64,000 nucleotides of DNA from Purpureocillium takamizusanense (lineage: Eukaryota > Ascomycota > Sordariomycetes > Hypocreales > Ophiocordycipitaceae), in the NCBI RefSeq assembly GCF_022605165.1, contig NC_063073.1, positions 62,001 through 126,000 on the forward strand, read 5' to 3'. A model generated the notes under the pieces. It made no database searches, was not told the DNA's origin, and saw only the letters and a list, made by a program, of their open reading frames with translations. This document shows positions 20,444 through 31,125 of the stretch, one piece after another; position 1 is the first letter of the stretch, and every line of letters starts with the position of its first letter. The position numbers and the translations under genes are program-made.

Positions 20444-22220
20444 CTAGACCTCGTAAGGCGCGGCCCCTTGTTCAAAAATGAGGTGCGGTTTTCGCTTCGC
20501 CAGATCCAGTATCGTCACCGCAAAGACGCCGTTGGCCCACGCAAACCAGCTGCGCGTATACTGACTTAGGTAGTTGACGTCGACACTCTCGTGCACCAAC
20601 CCGAGTTTGGCCGACTTCAGCACATAGCTCAGACACTCCTTGATCTCATCGTCCGAGTTGGACGTTTGTGCCTGGATCAGCAGGCTCATCGGCCACGCAT
20701 TTCGCAACCCAATGTGCGGTCCTGTTTCTGTCAGTCAGCATGACCAATATGGCGAGGCCAGCTCCGCCCCTGACGGCATACGCACCTCCAATTCCTTTGA
20801 AATCTTTGCCCTTCAGATAGTAAGGGTTGCCGAGCTTGTCGAGTAACATTTTCCGCGTGTTTTGGTACGTCGGATCCTTGACATCGACGAAGCCCATGAC
20901 GGGAAGGGCCAGGAGCGATGGATAGTTTGCGTCGTCCATGAGAATAGACGAGCCGTACCCGTCAACCTCGTACGCAAACACGTCGCCGTACTTTTTGTGC
21001 TTCACTACCCCGTGCTCCATCACGCCGGCTCGCAGTTTCTCGCTCCACTTGCCAAGCTTTGCGGCGAGAGGCCCCTTGTTTGCCGCCTTCAACAGCCTAG
21101 AGGTACGGCCGAGCTCCACAGACATCATGGCGTTGGCGGGGATGAAGAAGCCAAGAATGGTCGCGTCATCGCTGGGGCGAAAAGCTGACCGGACAAGCCC
21201 AGTGCCACTGTTAAGTGGGTTGCCGACGCCTTGCAAGTTGAGCGTCTCCGTCCCCGTGTTGGTCGACCGTTGGAATGTGTAGTCGTTTCTGCGGTACCGC
21301 CCCGTCTCGGGGTCAAAGGTGGGTTGCGACTGTTGCTCCAAGACCTCGAGCAGCGTGTCGACGGCTAGGAACCACCGATCATTGAGAAAGTCGGTCGAGG
21401 CGGTGTGGTCATAAAAGTCGTTTGCGAGGGCCAAGAAATGGGCAAGTGAGTCCAGCTCGTACTTGCACTCAAAGACAGCGCTGGGCTCGTACGCCGGGTG
21501 AACCACATCGTCCTGGCCATTGGAACTGATGGGCAGGTCGCTGATGGGGGGCGGCTGGAAGGCATTGCAGTACGGAGACTCGATAACATACTCGGCTTGC
21601 GTATTGATGGCTCCTAGAAGCAGGTCGAAAATGGCCGGGTCTTTTTTGGCAAGCGGTTGGTAGGGCCGCAACTGGTTCGTCGAGTCACGCAGCCATTCAG
21701 CTATGATGTCGCCAGTGATGATGAAGGACTGCGGACCCTGCCAGGCCCCCTCGTCTTGAGACGAGCGCGAGCCTGGCATCCGAACAAAGGCTGTGTCCTT
21801 GCCGTTGGTGTGAAATTTGACTGTCGTGTCCGTCGTGGACGGGAAAGCGTTCTCGAACAATCGCGCCAGATCGGGGTCTACCATCCTCGACGTCACATCT
21901 TTGATGACTCTCTCGATTTCGTCCGAGTGAAAGGTCCGACATCTTGGGTCGGGTCGCTGGAAGGGAAGAGCGAGGGGGCCGGTGCTCAGCGGGCGACTTG
22001 ACTCGGACTGGGTCAGCGGCGGTTGGCAGAGCAAACAAGCCCAGCAGACCAAGGAGGACGACTCGACTCACTGCGGATATGCGGCGTACGAGGCGTAGTT
22101 GGGACACGCCTTGCTCAGAGGCACCTGGTGGTGGCCGTTTGCGGCGCTTGCGACAGGCCATGTCGAGCAACAGATGCCCAGGAAGCTGGCGATCAGCAGC
22201 CGCCGCCGCCAGGAAGGCAT
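20444..22220 (-). CDS. mug157: GH125 exo-alpha-1,6-mannosidase, Mug157 family
   Basis: Exons 22220-22072, 21996-20786 and 20721-20444; 545 residues. Exon 1 gives a signal peptide (RRRLLIASFLGICC, then VASA) and CPNYASYAAYP. It splices in phase 2 to HRPLSTGPLALPFQRPDPRC, the usual GH125 N-terminal block. Conserved parts follow: FIITGDIIAEWLRDSTNQLR, PPPISDLPI, KYELDSLAHFLALA, SAFRPSDDATILGF, YGSSILMDDANYPSLLALP, and GIGGPHIGLRNAWPMSLLIQ across intron 2. Family members are secreted or luminal enzymes that trim alpha-1,6-mannose. Intron 1 (GTGAGT) ends at an AAG acceptor; a GAG twelve bases on would also keep frame but would remove the conserved H-R-P-x-S. An in-frame ATG at 22256 would lengthen the N-terminus by 12 residues. 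Confidence 0.9.
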
Positions 22221-23162
22221 TCGGACTGGACGGCCTTGCGGAGGATGGTGCAGCATCGCGACAGATGCCAATCCGATGGCTAGGACAGCCTGTAGGGCAG
22301 GGCGTGGGCAAAGCTACTGCAAAAGAAATGACTGGGGCTGGACAATCCGACAATCCTCAAGCAGAGGCCATGTTGTTGTTGGGAGAAAGCGGGCGACCAC
22401 GACGTCACCTCGCGACAACCCATCGTCAGTCACGGCCCATTCCCACGACGACGTTTGATCTGCCCCAGGCGGGACCTGGAATGGAATGACACAGTGGAGG
22501 CAGGGACCTGGACCCACAGAGTGGACGGGAAGCTCAGGTAGCTTGCTTCAGCTTGACTCCATACTAAGTTAGTACCTAGGTACCTCCTGTAGTACCACGT
22601 ACGTACTGTCCAGGGGCTTAGGTGCCCACAATAGCCTAAGGTACCTACTAGGTAGGTAACCTGAGAGGGGCGGGGGCAAGAACAAGACTACTAGGTACCT
22701 CTACGGAGTACGGAGTACTGCTATTTCGATACTGGGTTCCTGGTAGGTTCCTTTGCTCATTCGGTACGTGACAAGATACCTAAAATCCCCACTGCCCAGT
22801 GCTTCCATGCATGGTAAGGCAATGAATGCATGTGCCTTGCGCCTTTCCAAGTTCATGCATCAGTGCTTTCCTTACCACGAAGTGCTGGTCCATAAGTAGC
22901 GCTGGAGGCGTGCCGAGACTCGCCGGACTCCCCACACATCCGAGCAGTGAGCCTATGCTCAACAAAGCCAACGAACCGCAAGAGCCTCTCAAAAGACGCA
23001 GACCTTGGCCCGCCCGAGCCTTGATCCTTGTTGCGCTTCCTCAACTTCTGATGAACACGCACGCAGACAGGTTTGACCCCTGGCTCATCGTCACAAAAGA
23101 GGGTATCTTGACTAAATCCAATGCTGCGTGTAACATACACCCGAGTCGCTTCCGACTCTACT
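22221..23162. repeat. Intergenic TACCTA/AGGTAC-rich region
   Basis: Bases 22560-22780 are dense in TACCTAGGTACC-like palindromes and their halves (for example TAGTACCTAGGTACCTCC, AGGTACCTACTAGGTAGGTA, ACTAGGTACCTC). Similar runs recur in other intergenic regions of the window. There are no flanking target-site duplications or terminal repeats that I can see. The remainder, 22221-22550 and 22790-23162, holds only chance open frames. Confidence 0.45.
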
Positions 23163-24741
23163 TCACCAACCCCATGTCCGGCTCGACGCTGTAAACACAG
23201 GCGGCTTCCACTGTATTCTCAGTGGATCCAGTACCCGCTTCTGCTTCAGTCTCTGCTTCTCTCGCTGCTTGATGAGCTTCTCCGGGATAACAATCTTGTG
23301 GTCGCTCTTGTGGTACACCTGCATCTTCATTGCTTGGAGCGTATGCTCCACATCTTGCGTCGTCATCGCCAGGGCCGTCGAGATCCCTTCAATCGTCACC
23401 TTGTCATCCCGCTCGTTGTACCCCAGCAAAACATCCAGGATATTCTCAGACCAGTACTGACGATAGCTCAGCAGCCCCAGATCTGACAGCGGTTTCTCTG
23501 GCGACCCCAGCTTGCCCTCGATCTTGGAAAGCTCGTACGAAAACTGGATGAGAAGTCTGCCAAATCCTTTGCGCTGGTACTGTGGCAACGTCAGAATGCA
23601 CGCCACGTTGTACCCGTCCGCGCTCTCTTTTTCCTTGGAGAAGTATCCCACAATGTGGCATCCTTTGTCGCTCCGCGTTGCCATGACGTAAAATAGGAAC
23701 GGATCCACATCGTAGTAGAGCGTCTTGTGGTCAAGGAACATCTTTGACAACAGGCAAAGGTTTCGACACCACGTCCTCTGTCGCCGGCCGTCGATTTCGA
23801 AGAAAGATACGTAATCGTCTCGGTAGATCTCGTTGCCTGGCGGGTGCAGCAGCGAGCACTTCTTGCGATGCCGTGTGAAGGCGTGTTCATCACCGTAGTA
23901 GCTCAAGCAGAACTCGCATATGAATATGACGTCTTCTTGGCTGAAGGCCTCGGGATACGGCGAAAAGTACCACGGGAATAGATCGTTCCTGCCAAATTGC
24001 ACCTTGGATATATTTCGAATGCGGGATATCTCGGCCGGGTTTTGTGTCATCGAGCCCGACGTCCGCAGCTTTTCGATCTCATCCTCTCGGTTGAACGTAC
24101 CCTCGTCTTTCTTGTTGTCCTCTTCCTTGTCGTCAATGTCCATCTCGTCCGCCCCTGCGGGGGTCGCGCTCGCCTCAACGCTGGCCCGTGCTTGGGAATC
24201 GCCATCGAGTCCTACAGAAGAAGATTTTCGCTGGCCTTGCAGTTCGACAAATTCTGTACGTGTTTCCGCGCGTTAGCCTCATTATGCCACCACGCTCTCT
24301 AGGCGAGACAGCTCCTAACGTACCTGACCACGGATGAGGGGTGGTCGCCTCAGACTGTACCGATTGTTCGCGCTTCCCGGGGCGCTTCTGAGCCTTCTTC
24401 GAAACTTGCGCTTTCTTGTTCTGCGCCGAGGGCGCCTTTTTGGACTTGCTCTCCTTCAGCTTCTCCTTCTCGGGATTCGGCCACTCCACGTCTTGGGTGA
24501 AGTCGATTCTCGCCACAGGGACCCACTCGTCCAATCGCTTGTTGAAGTTGTCGAAGTTGCAGTAGAATTGCTTGCCGCTCTTTGTCTCTTTGATGCTGAG
24601 GATCTCGGCCCGCCGTGGTTGTCCTTCTTTTTCCACCCAAGCGATGCACCCAGTTTTGAGCGTCTCAGGAGTCGCTTTGCCCCGCAAGCGAGGCGTGTCA
24701 GACCCAACGGTCGGCTCGCCGCCGGGCGTACCGGCAGCCAT
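23163..24741 (-). CDS. ESA1: MYST histone acetyltransferase Esa1 (NuA4 catalytic subunit)
   Basis: Exons 24741-24324 and 24253-23163; 502 residues. Esa1 acetylates histone H4 and H2A as the catalytic subunit of NuA4. The chromo-barrel (tudor-knot) domain is at about 30-90 ([36 protein letters not shown]), followed by a basic linker. The MYST domain starts near 220: [15 protein letters not shown], the C2HC zinc finger beginning ICEFC at about 253, the autoacetylated-type lysine region, [18 protein letters not shown] (acetyl-CoA binding, near 360-375) and [10 protein letters not shown] with the catalytic Glu near 392. The intron (GTACGT...ACAG) is in phase 1. The gene diverges from REX4, with 421 bases between starts. 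Confidence 0.96.
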
Positions 24742-25162
24742 GATGAAAGAAGCGCGGGCGCGGGCGCTTTTGATGGAAACCTTCCGTGCGACACTTGATG
24801 TGGGAAGTAGAACAACGTCAGTAGGAGGTGGCGGGGCGAAGGCAGAAAAGGTTCTTATCGCGGGGCGGTCAGGGCCGTTATCACACCCCCGGTAGTTGAA
24901 TATTGCACTGATATCTGCATACGACTCCACCTTTCCTGGTATGCCAGCGCTGTAAGGCTTTGGTACGTATACTGTACGAAGTGCTCCATACTTTGTAGCA
25001 GCAACTTCGAATATATCTTGTCCACGGAGTCTTCGCGCTCATCGATCTGGACCGAAACGGCCTATCTTACCGCTCACACAACCTAGCGGCCCATTATTCT
25101 CTATTCCATGTTGCGAATACCGCAGCAAGGTAGCTAAAGGCTACCATCCACTTCTTGTAGAA
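24742..25162. other. Shared divergent upstream region ESA1 / REX4
   Basis: 421 bases between start codons; contains both promoters. I see no ACGCGT or other clear known element. A short GGTACGTATACTGTACG palindromic stretch lies near 24962. Confidence 0.4.
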
Positions 25163-26146
25163 ATGGCCGAACTTTCCTCCAACTGGAAAGAACTACAGGC
25201 GCGCTTGAAGGCCGAAGAAGGGACCCAACCTCAAAGGAAGCGCAAGGCTACAGACGAGACAAACCCCCACCAAAAGAGGGTTAAGACCTCAAAACCTCCC
25301 GACCACACCGCGAGCCCGGCCAGTCAAGCTCGTCAACGGAAGCACAGTCCCAAGAGAGCCATGGGTGGCGTGCACAGTTCCAAAATGGAATCCGGCCCCC
25401 GACATGGGCCATCGCCCTCCCTCGCGCTTTGGGCTGAGGATAACGACATATCTACTGAGGCCTTGGCAGAGGCGTACGAGCTGGGCGCCCAAAGGGACAA
25501 TTCGATGATGATGGCCTCTGCAAAAGACAAAGTGAACCACGGACTCTCTGAAGGCGTCGAAATCGGCAAATACGTCGCCATGGACTGCGAAATGGTCGGT
25601 GTTGGACCAGGCGGCCACGAGTCATCATTGGCGCGTGTCAGTTTGGTAGACTTTAACGGGCGGCAAGTTTATGATTCGTATGTCAAGCAAAAGGAACGAG
25701 TCACCGATTGGAGAACAGCCGTGAGTGGGATTTCACAGAAGGAAATGAGGTTTGCCAGAAGCTTCGATGAGGTTCAGCGTGCTGTTTTTAGCATTGTCAA
25801 GGACCGCATCCTGGTAGGCCATGATATCAAGCACGACCTGGAAGCCTTGAAGTTGAGTCATCCACCAAGGGATATCCGGGACACAGCCAGATACCATGGG
25901 TTCAAAAGGTACGGGCACGGCCGCAAGCCAGCCCTCAGAACACTTGCCCGAGAGATCTTAGCAGTCGAGATCCAAGAAGGGCCACATTCAAGCATCGAGG
26001 ATGCCAGGGTTACCATGTTGCTGTTCAGGAAGCACAAGCCAGGATTCGACGTTGACCACGCCAATCGTTATGCGCCAAAGCCAGCACCGAATAACCACAA
26101 GGCTTCTAGCAGAAAGCCGAAGAAGTCGAAGAGTCGCAATACATGA
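25163..26146 (+). CDS. REX4: RNA exonuclease 4 (Rex4), DEDDh family
   Basis: Single exon, 327 residues. Rex4 is a nucleolar 3'-5' exonuclease linked to pre-rRNA ITS1 processing. The N-terminal third is basic and disordered, with WKELQARLKAE at the start as in orthologues. The exonuclease domain begins with YVAMDCEMVGVGPGG (Exo I, Asp and Glu). It continues through LARVSLVDFNG, GHDIKHDLEALKLSHP (Exo II) and HSSIEDARVTMLLFRKHK (Exo III with His and Asp), so all DEDDh residues are present. The tail is lysine-rich (KPKKSKSRN). The stop is 80 bases from the convergent methyltransferase stop. Confidence 0.95.
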   Translation: MAELSSNWKELQARLKAEEGTQPQRKRKATDETNPHQKRVKTSKPPDHTASPASQARQRKHSPKRAMGGVHSSKMESGPRHGPSPSLALWAEDNDISTEALAEAYELGAQRDNSMMMASAKDKVNHGLSEGVEIGKYVAMDCEMVGVGPGGHESSLARVSLVDFNGRQVYDSYVKQKERVTDWRTAVSGISQKEMRFARSFDEVQRAVFSIVKDRILVGHDIKHDLEALKLSHPPRDIRDTARYHGFKRYGHGRKPALRTLAREILAVEIQEGPHSSIEDARVTMLLFRKHKPGFDVDHANRYAPKPAPNNHKASSRKPKKSKSRNT

Positions 26147-26226
26147 CCATAATGACGACCAGCCCAAGCTTGTGGAGTCTCCGATTCGGCATGACGGCGC
26201 ACGAAGCCGCATTTTGACCCACAACA

Positions 26227-27841
26227 CTATAGCGGGATGCCTTCCATCAACTCGAGAGCTCCTTCACGGCCAACCGTTATGATGACATCCCCTAAAGTCT
26301 TGGTTACGAAGCCAGCCTCGCAATAGGTGAAATAGTACTAGCAAGAGTCAGAACTGGTCCTGTTCGTACGCAGATTTGAGCACTCACCTCCCACTTCCTG
26401 CGGAAGACCTCGACCCCAGCTTTTGTCAAATTCGGATGCTCCTTGAGTAACGCTGGCTTGATCCTGTCGTTGAAGTTCTCTTGAAAGTTTTCATTCCAAA
26501 GCCTCAGTGTTCTGGCATAGTGCCCGCCGATGTTCTCGACGTTCTCGACGATGAGAGTGCCGGAGGATTGCTGGCTGATATGATGGAGTAGTTGTGTGGT
26601 GGATGGAAGATAACCACCGGGGAATATGTAATGGTTGATGAAGCTGGACGATAAGCAACACGCCTCTCCCAGATAAGGGGCGGCTTTACTCACTCTTCGG
26701 ACTTGGAATACGCCTCGTGACGGCCTTCAGGCATTGTAATGCACTGGAACATTGCGATACCGCCGTCCTGCTTGAGCAGGCGGTCCACACATTTGAAGTA
26801 CGTGGCCAGGTACTCTTGGCCGACGGCTTCAAGCATCTCGATGGAAACGATCTTGTCGTACGGCCGGGGCGACGTCGGGAGCTCTCGGTAATCTATAAGC
26901 TTGACTTCGATCCTGTCACTGAAGCTAGCCGCCGCGATCCGTTGTTCAGCGAGGGCTTTTTGTTCCTTGGAAAGCGTCAAACTCGTTACGCGGCATCCAG
27001 TTCGTCTGACCGCCTCAATGGCAAACGAGCCCCAGCCAGTTCCTATTTCCAAGACGTGGTCTGTGGGCTTGAGTCTGGCGCCATCGATGAAGCGGTTCAA
27101 CTTTCGGATTTGCGCCTCCTCCAGCGACTCCTCCCGAGGCTCTGGCCCTGACGAGACGCGCTGCCAAATGGGACATGAGTATGTCATGTCCGGAGACAGG
27201 AAAGCGGCGAACATGTCGTTGCTTATGTCGTAATGAGCAGATATGTTGAGGAGGGCATTCGAGAGCGTGTTAGTGGAGCGGGCCATTGTGGACACAATCG
27301 AGGAGAGGCTTGAGATCCATGTTGTCCCATTATCCATGCGGTCCCGATTGACGATGAAGAGCTTGAGAGTATAAGTCATCAGCTGGACGCAATAGTGGGA
27401 GTGAGAGCGAGCAATGGATCATACACGGAAGAACGAGGTAAGGTCTTCGCACTGGAAGTCGCCAAGCATGTACGCCTCGGCGAAGCCCATGTCGGCGAAG
27501 AGAAAGAGCCTCATCCAAAAGGCATCATTCTTGACAACGATCTCAACGCGGGGGACGGAGGTGGCCCGGCGCGGCAGGCCAGTGTATGGCTCGACCTCGC
27601 CAGGCTCACCGGACAGCCTCTGGCCAAATACATGCCGCGTCCCTCCGGGCTCATCAACGAGGAGTAGGGTCCCAGTGTCGACGCGGGAGAGGAGGGCAAG
27701 GACAGCCGGCTTGGCCACGGCGAGGGCCGGGGCCCAGGTCCAACCACCGAGAGTTCCTCTAAGTGCCTCAGCGCCAGCGGAGAGGGGGCGCGAGAAGCTG
27801 GCAGCAAAAGCCGGCATGAGCGAGGACTCGGAGGAAGGCAT
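26227..27841 (-). CDS. Cyclopropane-fatty-acyl-phospholipid synthase-like methyltransferase
   Basis: Exons 27841-27425, 27361-26694, 26643-26388 and 26337-26227; 483 residues. The N-terminal domain (about 1-140) has NDAFWMRLFLFADMGFAEAY and ends in DLTSFFR. Exon 2 continues LFIVNRDRMDNGTTW, then NALLNISAHYDISNDMFAAF. The SAM site EIGTGWGSFAIEAV is at about 244, with SIEMLEAVGQEYL after it. Exons 3-4 give FINHYIFPGGYLPSTTQLL, GGHYARTLRLWNENF and the YYFTYCEAGF end. Family enzymes methylate double bonds of phospholipid acyl chains; the fungal product is not known from sequence. Intron 1 ends at AAG (27362). A CAG 21 bases upstream would give a 42-base intron and insert seven residues that break the conserved junction. 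The last exon was found from motif conservation and closes in phase. Confidence 0.87.
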
Positions 27842-29425
27842 GACTCGTACGAGGGAAAGGACAGCGACCGGGCGGTATGAGCCCGAGAACTGGGGACTGC
27901 TAGGCCGGACAACTGCAAGTATACGAGGCGCAAGATGGGAGCCTGAGAGCTACAATGGCAACGAGGGCAGGAACGAACAGCGGTCGAGGGGGCTTTATTG
28001 CACCGGCGAGTCGAAGGGTCAGGGCCCGGAATCCCGAGGTGCGGCGTCAAGGCATAGATGGGGCCTGGAGGAGGACTGAGTTGGTGTTGACACGGGGGTG
28101 TGGTCGGATGCATCTGGCTGTAGGGGCCCCGTCCTCGGTGATAGCCAGCGTGGGTCATCGCCGTTTATAGTAGAGGTAGTTAACTACGTACATCGAAGAC
28201 AGGCGGGTCAAGTTCCGTCTAACTGGGAAGATGGACGACCGAGTCAGGGTCGGGAGAGGCGCCGGCGCGGCGGGGATCCAAGCTGCTTCGGCGAAGGCGT
28301 GCGTCATGTCGAACGTGCTGCGCGCGCGCCCTCGCACTGCATCGTCGGGCTGCAGGGGCTCGACAGGCGGGCACGGACGTCCCTGGAAGCGAAGCAAAGC
28401 GGAGGGGGAGGGGGAGGGGGAGGGGGGAGGGGGTGTGGAGGATTGAGCAGACAGTTGCGATGGGGTCCGAGTGTGCACCGAGTCTTGATGTCATTGATAT
28501 CAAAAAAGCCGATGCGGAAGCGGTCGCAAACGCCCAGCCATCTTGACGCTAGTGTGTGCAAGTATGTACTCAATCACTACTGCAGTTACAAGTTACCTAT
28601 AGTTTTGAGAAGCCAACCGCACCCATTTAGGCAAGGCGCGCGCGCGGCAAGGCGAACCCAGCCAAGCGGAAACTGGAAACGGGCCACCCAGAGGCGTCGT
28701 CGGACAGCCGTATACGTACAGTATACGTGTGTGCAACATCAGTACAAGTACAGTACGTACGCGGGTGCGGCAGCAGCTTAAGCGAGTGTGAGGGTGAGCC
28801 CGGATGCATCTTGTTATCACAGTGGTGAGACCGGGAGTGACGCGGAAGTAGTTGAGGGGGAGGGTTGACTCAGACTGGAAGGCAACGTACCTGTACCTGA
28901 TAGGTAAGGTATCCTATACGTGACATATAAAGGTAGTATGCGTGCATCCCTTTTAAGGTAGATACTGATACTATCGTAGTATCTTTTGGAATTGTTGTCT
29001 TCTCCTCCATCATACTTCGTACTAACAGCGTTTCTCCCCACTCGCATTGAGGCTGAGCACGAAGAAAGCTCAGTGCTACATATGCCCTAATCGGCAGAGA
29101 GCACAGCCACATGGATGCACCCCAAACGCCCAACGCGGCAGCGGTGTGGCTGCCCTGTCTCACGATGGAGAACCTGGCTAGCAACTTACCTGAATTGGTA
29201 CAGTACAGTACGTACTAGCTACCTAAAGTAAGGTCTCACTAGTGCCCGGTAGACAGGCTACACCCTTCCCGCATCAAACGCGTCTCCTCACGCATCATCA
29301 CGCGTCCATTGCCCTCTCAAGATCGATTCCTTCAATTGCTTCCCCATCCCCGAAGCGAGTCGGCTCACTGCTCAACAGCCGCGACGCATCTTCTGCCGTC
29401 AGCGCCGTCGTCTCTCCCAACAATT
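27842..29425. promoter_or_regulatory. Divergent intergenic region with G-tract and two MCB boxes
   Basis: About 1.6 kb. A purine tract at 28401-28436 has repeated runs of five or six G separated by single A, able in principle to form a G-quadruplex. Bases 28715-28760 and 29195-29235 hold GTATAC/GTACGTAC-type palindromes. ACGCGT occurs at 29278-29283 and 29300-29305, 121-148 bases before the RNase H2C start. The long open frame at 28098-28781 has no protein-like features. Confidence 0.45.
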
Positions 29426-30035
29426 ATGTCGCAGCCTATTCTCGCCGTCGAGCGCGACGCCGCATCCCGCACAAACAAAGCTACACCGAATCTCCTGCCT
29501 TGTCGCATCCACCATAACGGCCCCGTCGACCCCGTAGCCTCATATTGGAATCCAGAGCGTGTCGATGGTAAGTCCGCGTCGTGCTGCGTCACTCCATCTA
29601 CGGTCGCATGCACTGACACGATGGCTCGCTTTCAGGCACCACCGGTACAGCTTACTTCCGCGGGAGGAAACTGCAAGGAACGACAGTCCCCATCCCCAAC
29701 GATTTTGAGGGCGTCGTTGTCGAGCGGAAGCAGCTAGAAGGCCCAGTCGCACCGTCAGATCCGGCGGGTCACGGGCACGGCGTCGTTGGGGATGCTGACG
29801 CCGATGCCGCCGAGGAAGGGGTCATGCGCGTTACTGCACATTTCGATGAGATAGCCGTCTGGTCACACGACGTCGCCGCCGATTCCGCGTTCGACCCCTA
29901 CATCAGGAGCATTGAGGAATGGCTCCACGTATCAGAACAGGTGAATTCATCATGAACAGCAAAGGAACTCGACTGACCCCCAATCAGATTCATTCCCATT
30001 CCCAAACCGAGGTCGGGCAGCCCGCTGCCAAATAA
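29426..30035 (+). CDS. RNH203: Ribonuclease H2 non-catalytic subunit C
   Basis: Exons 29426-29567, 29636-29940 and 29988-30035; 164 residues. Subunit C joins the catalytic A and the B subunit in the enzyme that removes ribonucleotides and RNA-DNA hybrids from DNA. The family signature is clear: LLPCRIHHNGPVDPVASYW, then across intron 1 TGTAYFRGRKLQGTTV with PNDFEGVVVERK. A second strand pair, FDEIAVWSHDV, precedes the short last exon (IHSHSQTEVGQPAAK). Introns are GTAAGT...TTCAG and GTGAAT...ATCAG, with CTGAC branch points. Length is typical for the small fungal form. Confidence 0.9.
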
Positions 30036-31125
30036 GGATCAATGTTACACATGCGACGAGCAGTCGCGTGGTAATTCCGACATGGGGCTCTGCTTGCTGG
30101 GCCAGAAACGCAGACAACTACTTAGGAACAGGACGCCAGCACCCATTGGCATAGTCGACGCCATTGCGCGACGAGATTCGACGCTGTTTCAGTGCCTCGC
30201 TCCGGTGCCTCGCCTCGCCACCTCGAGCGGCCGACACGCGCTCAATCCAGAGCAGTACCCCTTCAGGTCTCAAATACTATGTGTTGGGGGATACAGTACC
30301 ATCTTCAGTTGCCAGCGAACATAGACTTGACTGGACGACGCACCTGGGTATTAGCAAGACAAGTCTTGGCGAGAGACTGAGAAACCTGAGCCCAGGCATG
30401 AGCAAAAGCAATCAGCATAATACTCTGCCTGGAGAGGGTGAATTCTGTCGTTCAACATGTCTTGCCGGCCGCTTTGGATGCGAAAACACCCCGTTTTTAC
30501 TAGAAGACGTCCTCGGCTTCGTATAGCGCCGTAGCTCGACTACCAGACTTTGGCTGCAAGCCACGAGGTTTAGAGTCGTTCTCTATATAGAACTAGGCAG
30601 CTTTCAACGACGAGACAAGCCCATGGCATATACGTACTACACAATACCGGAGAACTATAAATGGTTGTCGCGAGCCGCTGTTGTTGAAGTACCTATTTTG
30701 TGTATGAGTTGTGCACCAGCCTACTTTTTAACTGCACGAAATAATTATGCAAGTCTATGCAAGGTATTATCCCATGGCTCCCTACGTGCTTGGTTTCCGC
30801 GATTGCCCCACCGTCATGCAATCAATTAAAACGCGTGTCGCCCGACCCCTCCGGACGCGTCTAGCGCGTGTGCGACGCGTTTTCTTGCCGGGAACACTCT
30901 CCCTCGTGAGCGCCTCTAGCGACCTCAAGCCTCTGCCGCGACGGAATCGCTGCCATATTCTACCTAAGAACCTTGACATCCGCACCATTTCTTTGATAAA
31001 GTTCGTGCTCAGAGTCACTCGAGCAGACAGCATCTCAGTCTCGGATCCTTTTCCCCACAGACTCGCCCCCTGCCGGCTATTCCACAGAGCAGTCCGGTAC
31101 ACGAGAACAGGCAAACTCTTCAGCC
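30036..31125. promoter_or_regulatory. MCM6 upstream region with a three-box MCB cluster
   Basis: About 1.1 kb without a convincing gene. ACGCGT occurs three times within 50 bases: 30831-30836, 30855-30860 and 30875-30880, with a further GCGCGT between. This is 246-295 bases before the MCM6 ATG and matches the arrangement of MBF targets at MCM genes in other ascomycetes. Short open frames at 30082-30526 and 30623-30829 lack recognisable features. Confidence 0.6.

Noticed and set aside
27383..27424. 42-base version of intron 1 in the cyclopropane-synthase-like gene (CAG acceptor)
   Set aside because: Shorter than other introns here and inserts seven residues into the conserved DLTSFFR-LFIVNRD junction.
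28098..28781. 227-codon open frame over the G-tract
   Set aside because: Glycine run arises from the purine tract; no conserved segment and no intron/exon support.
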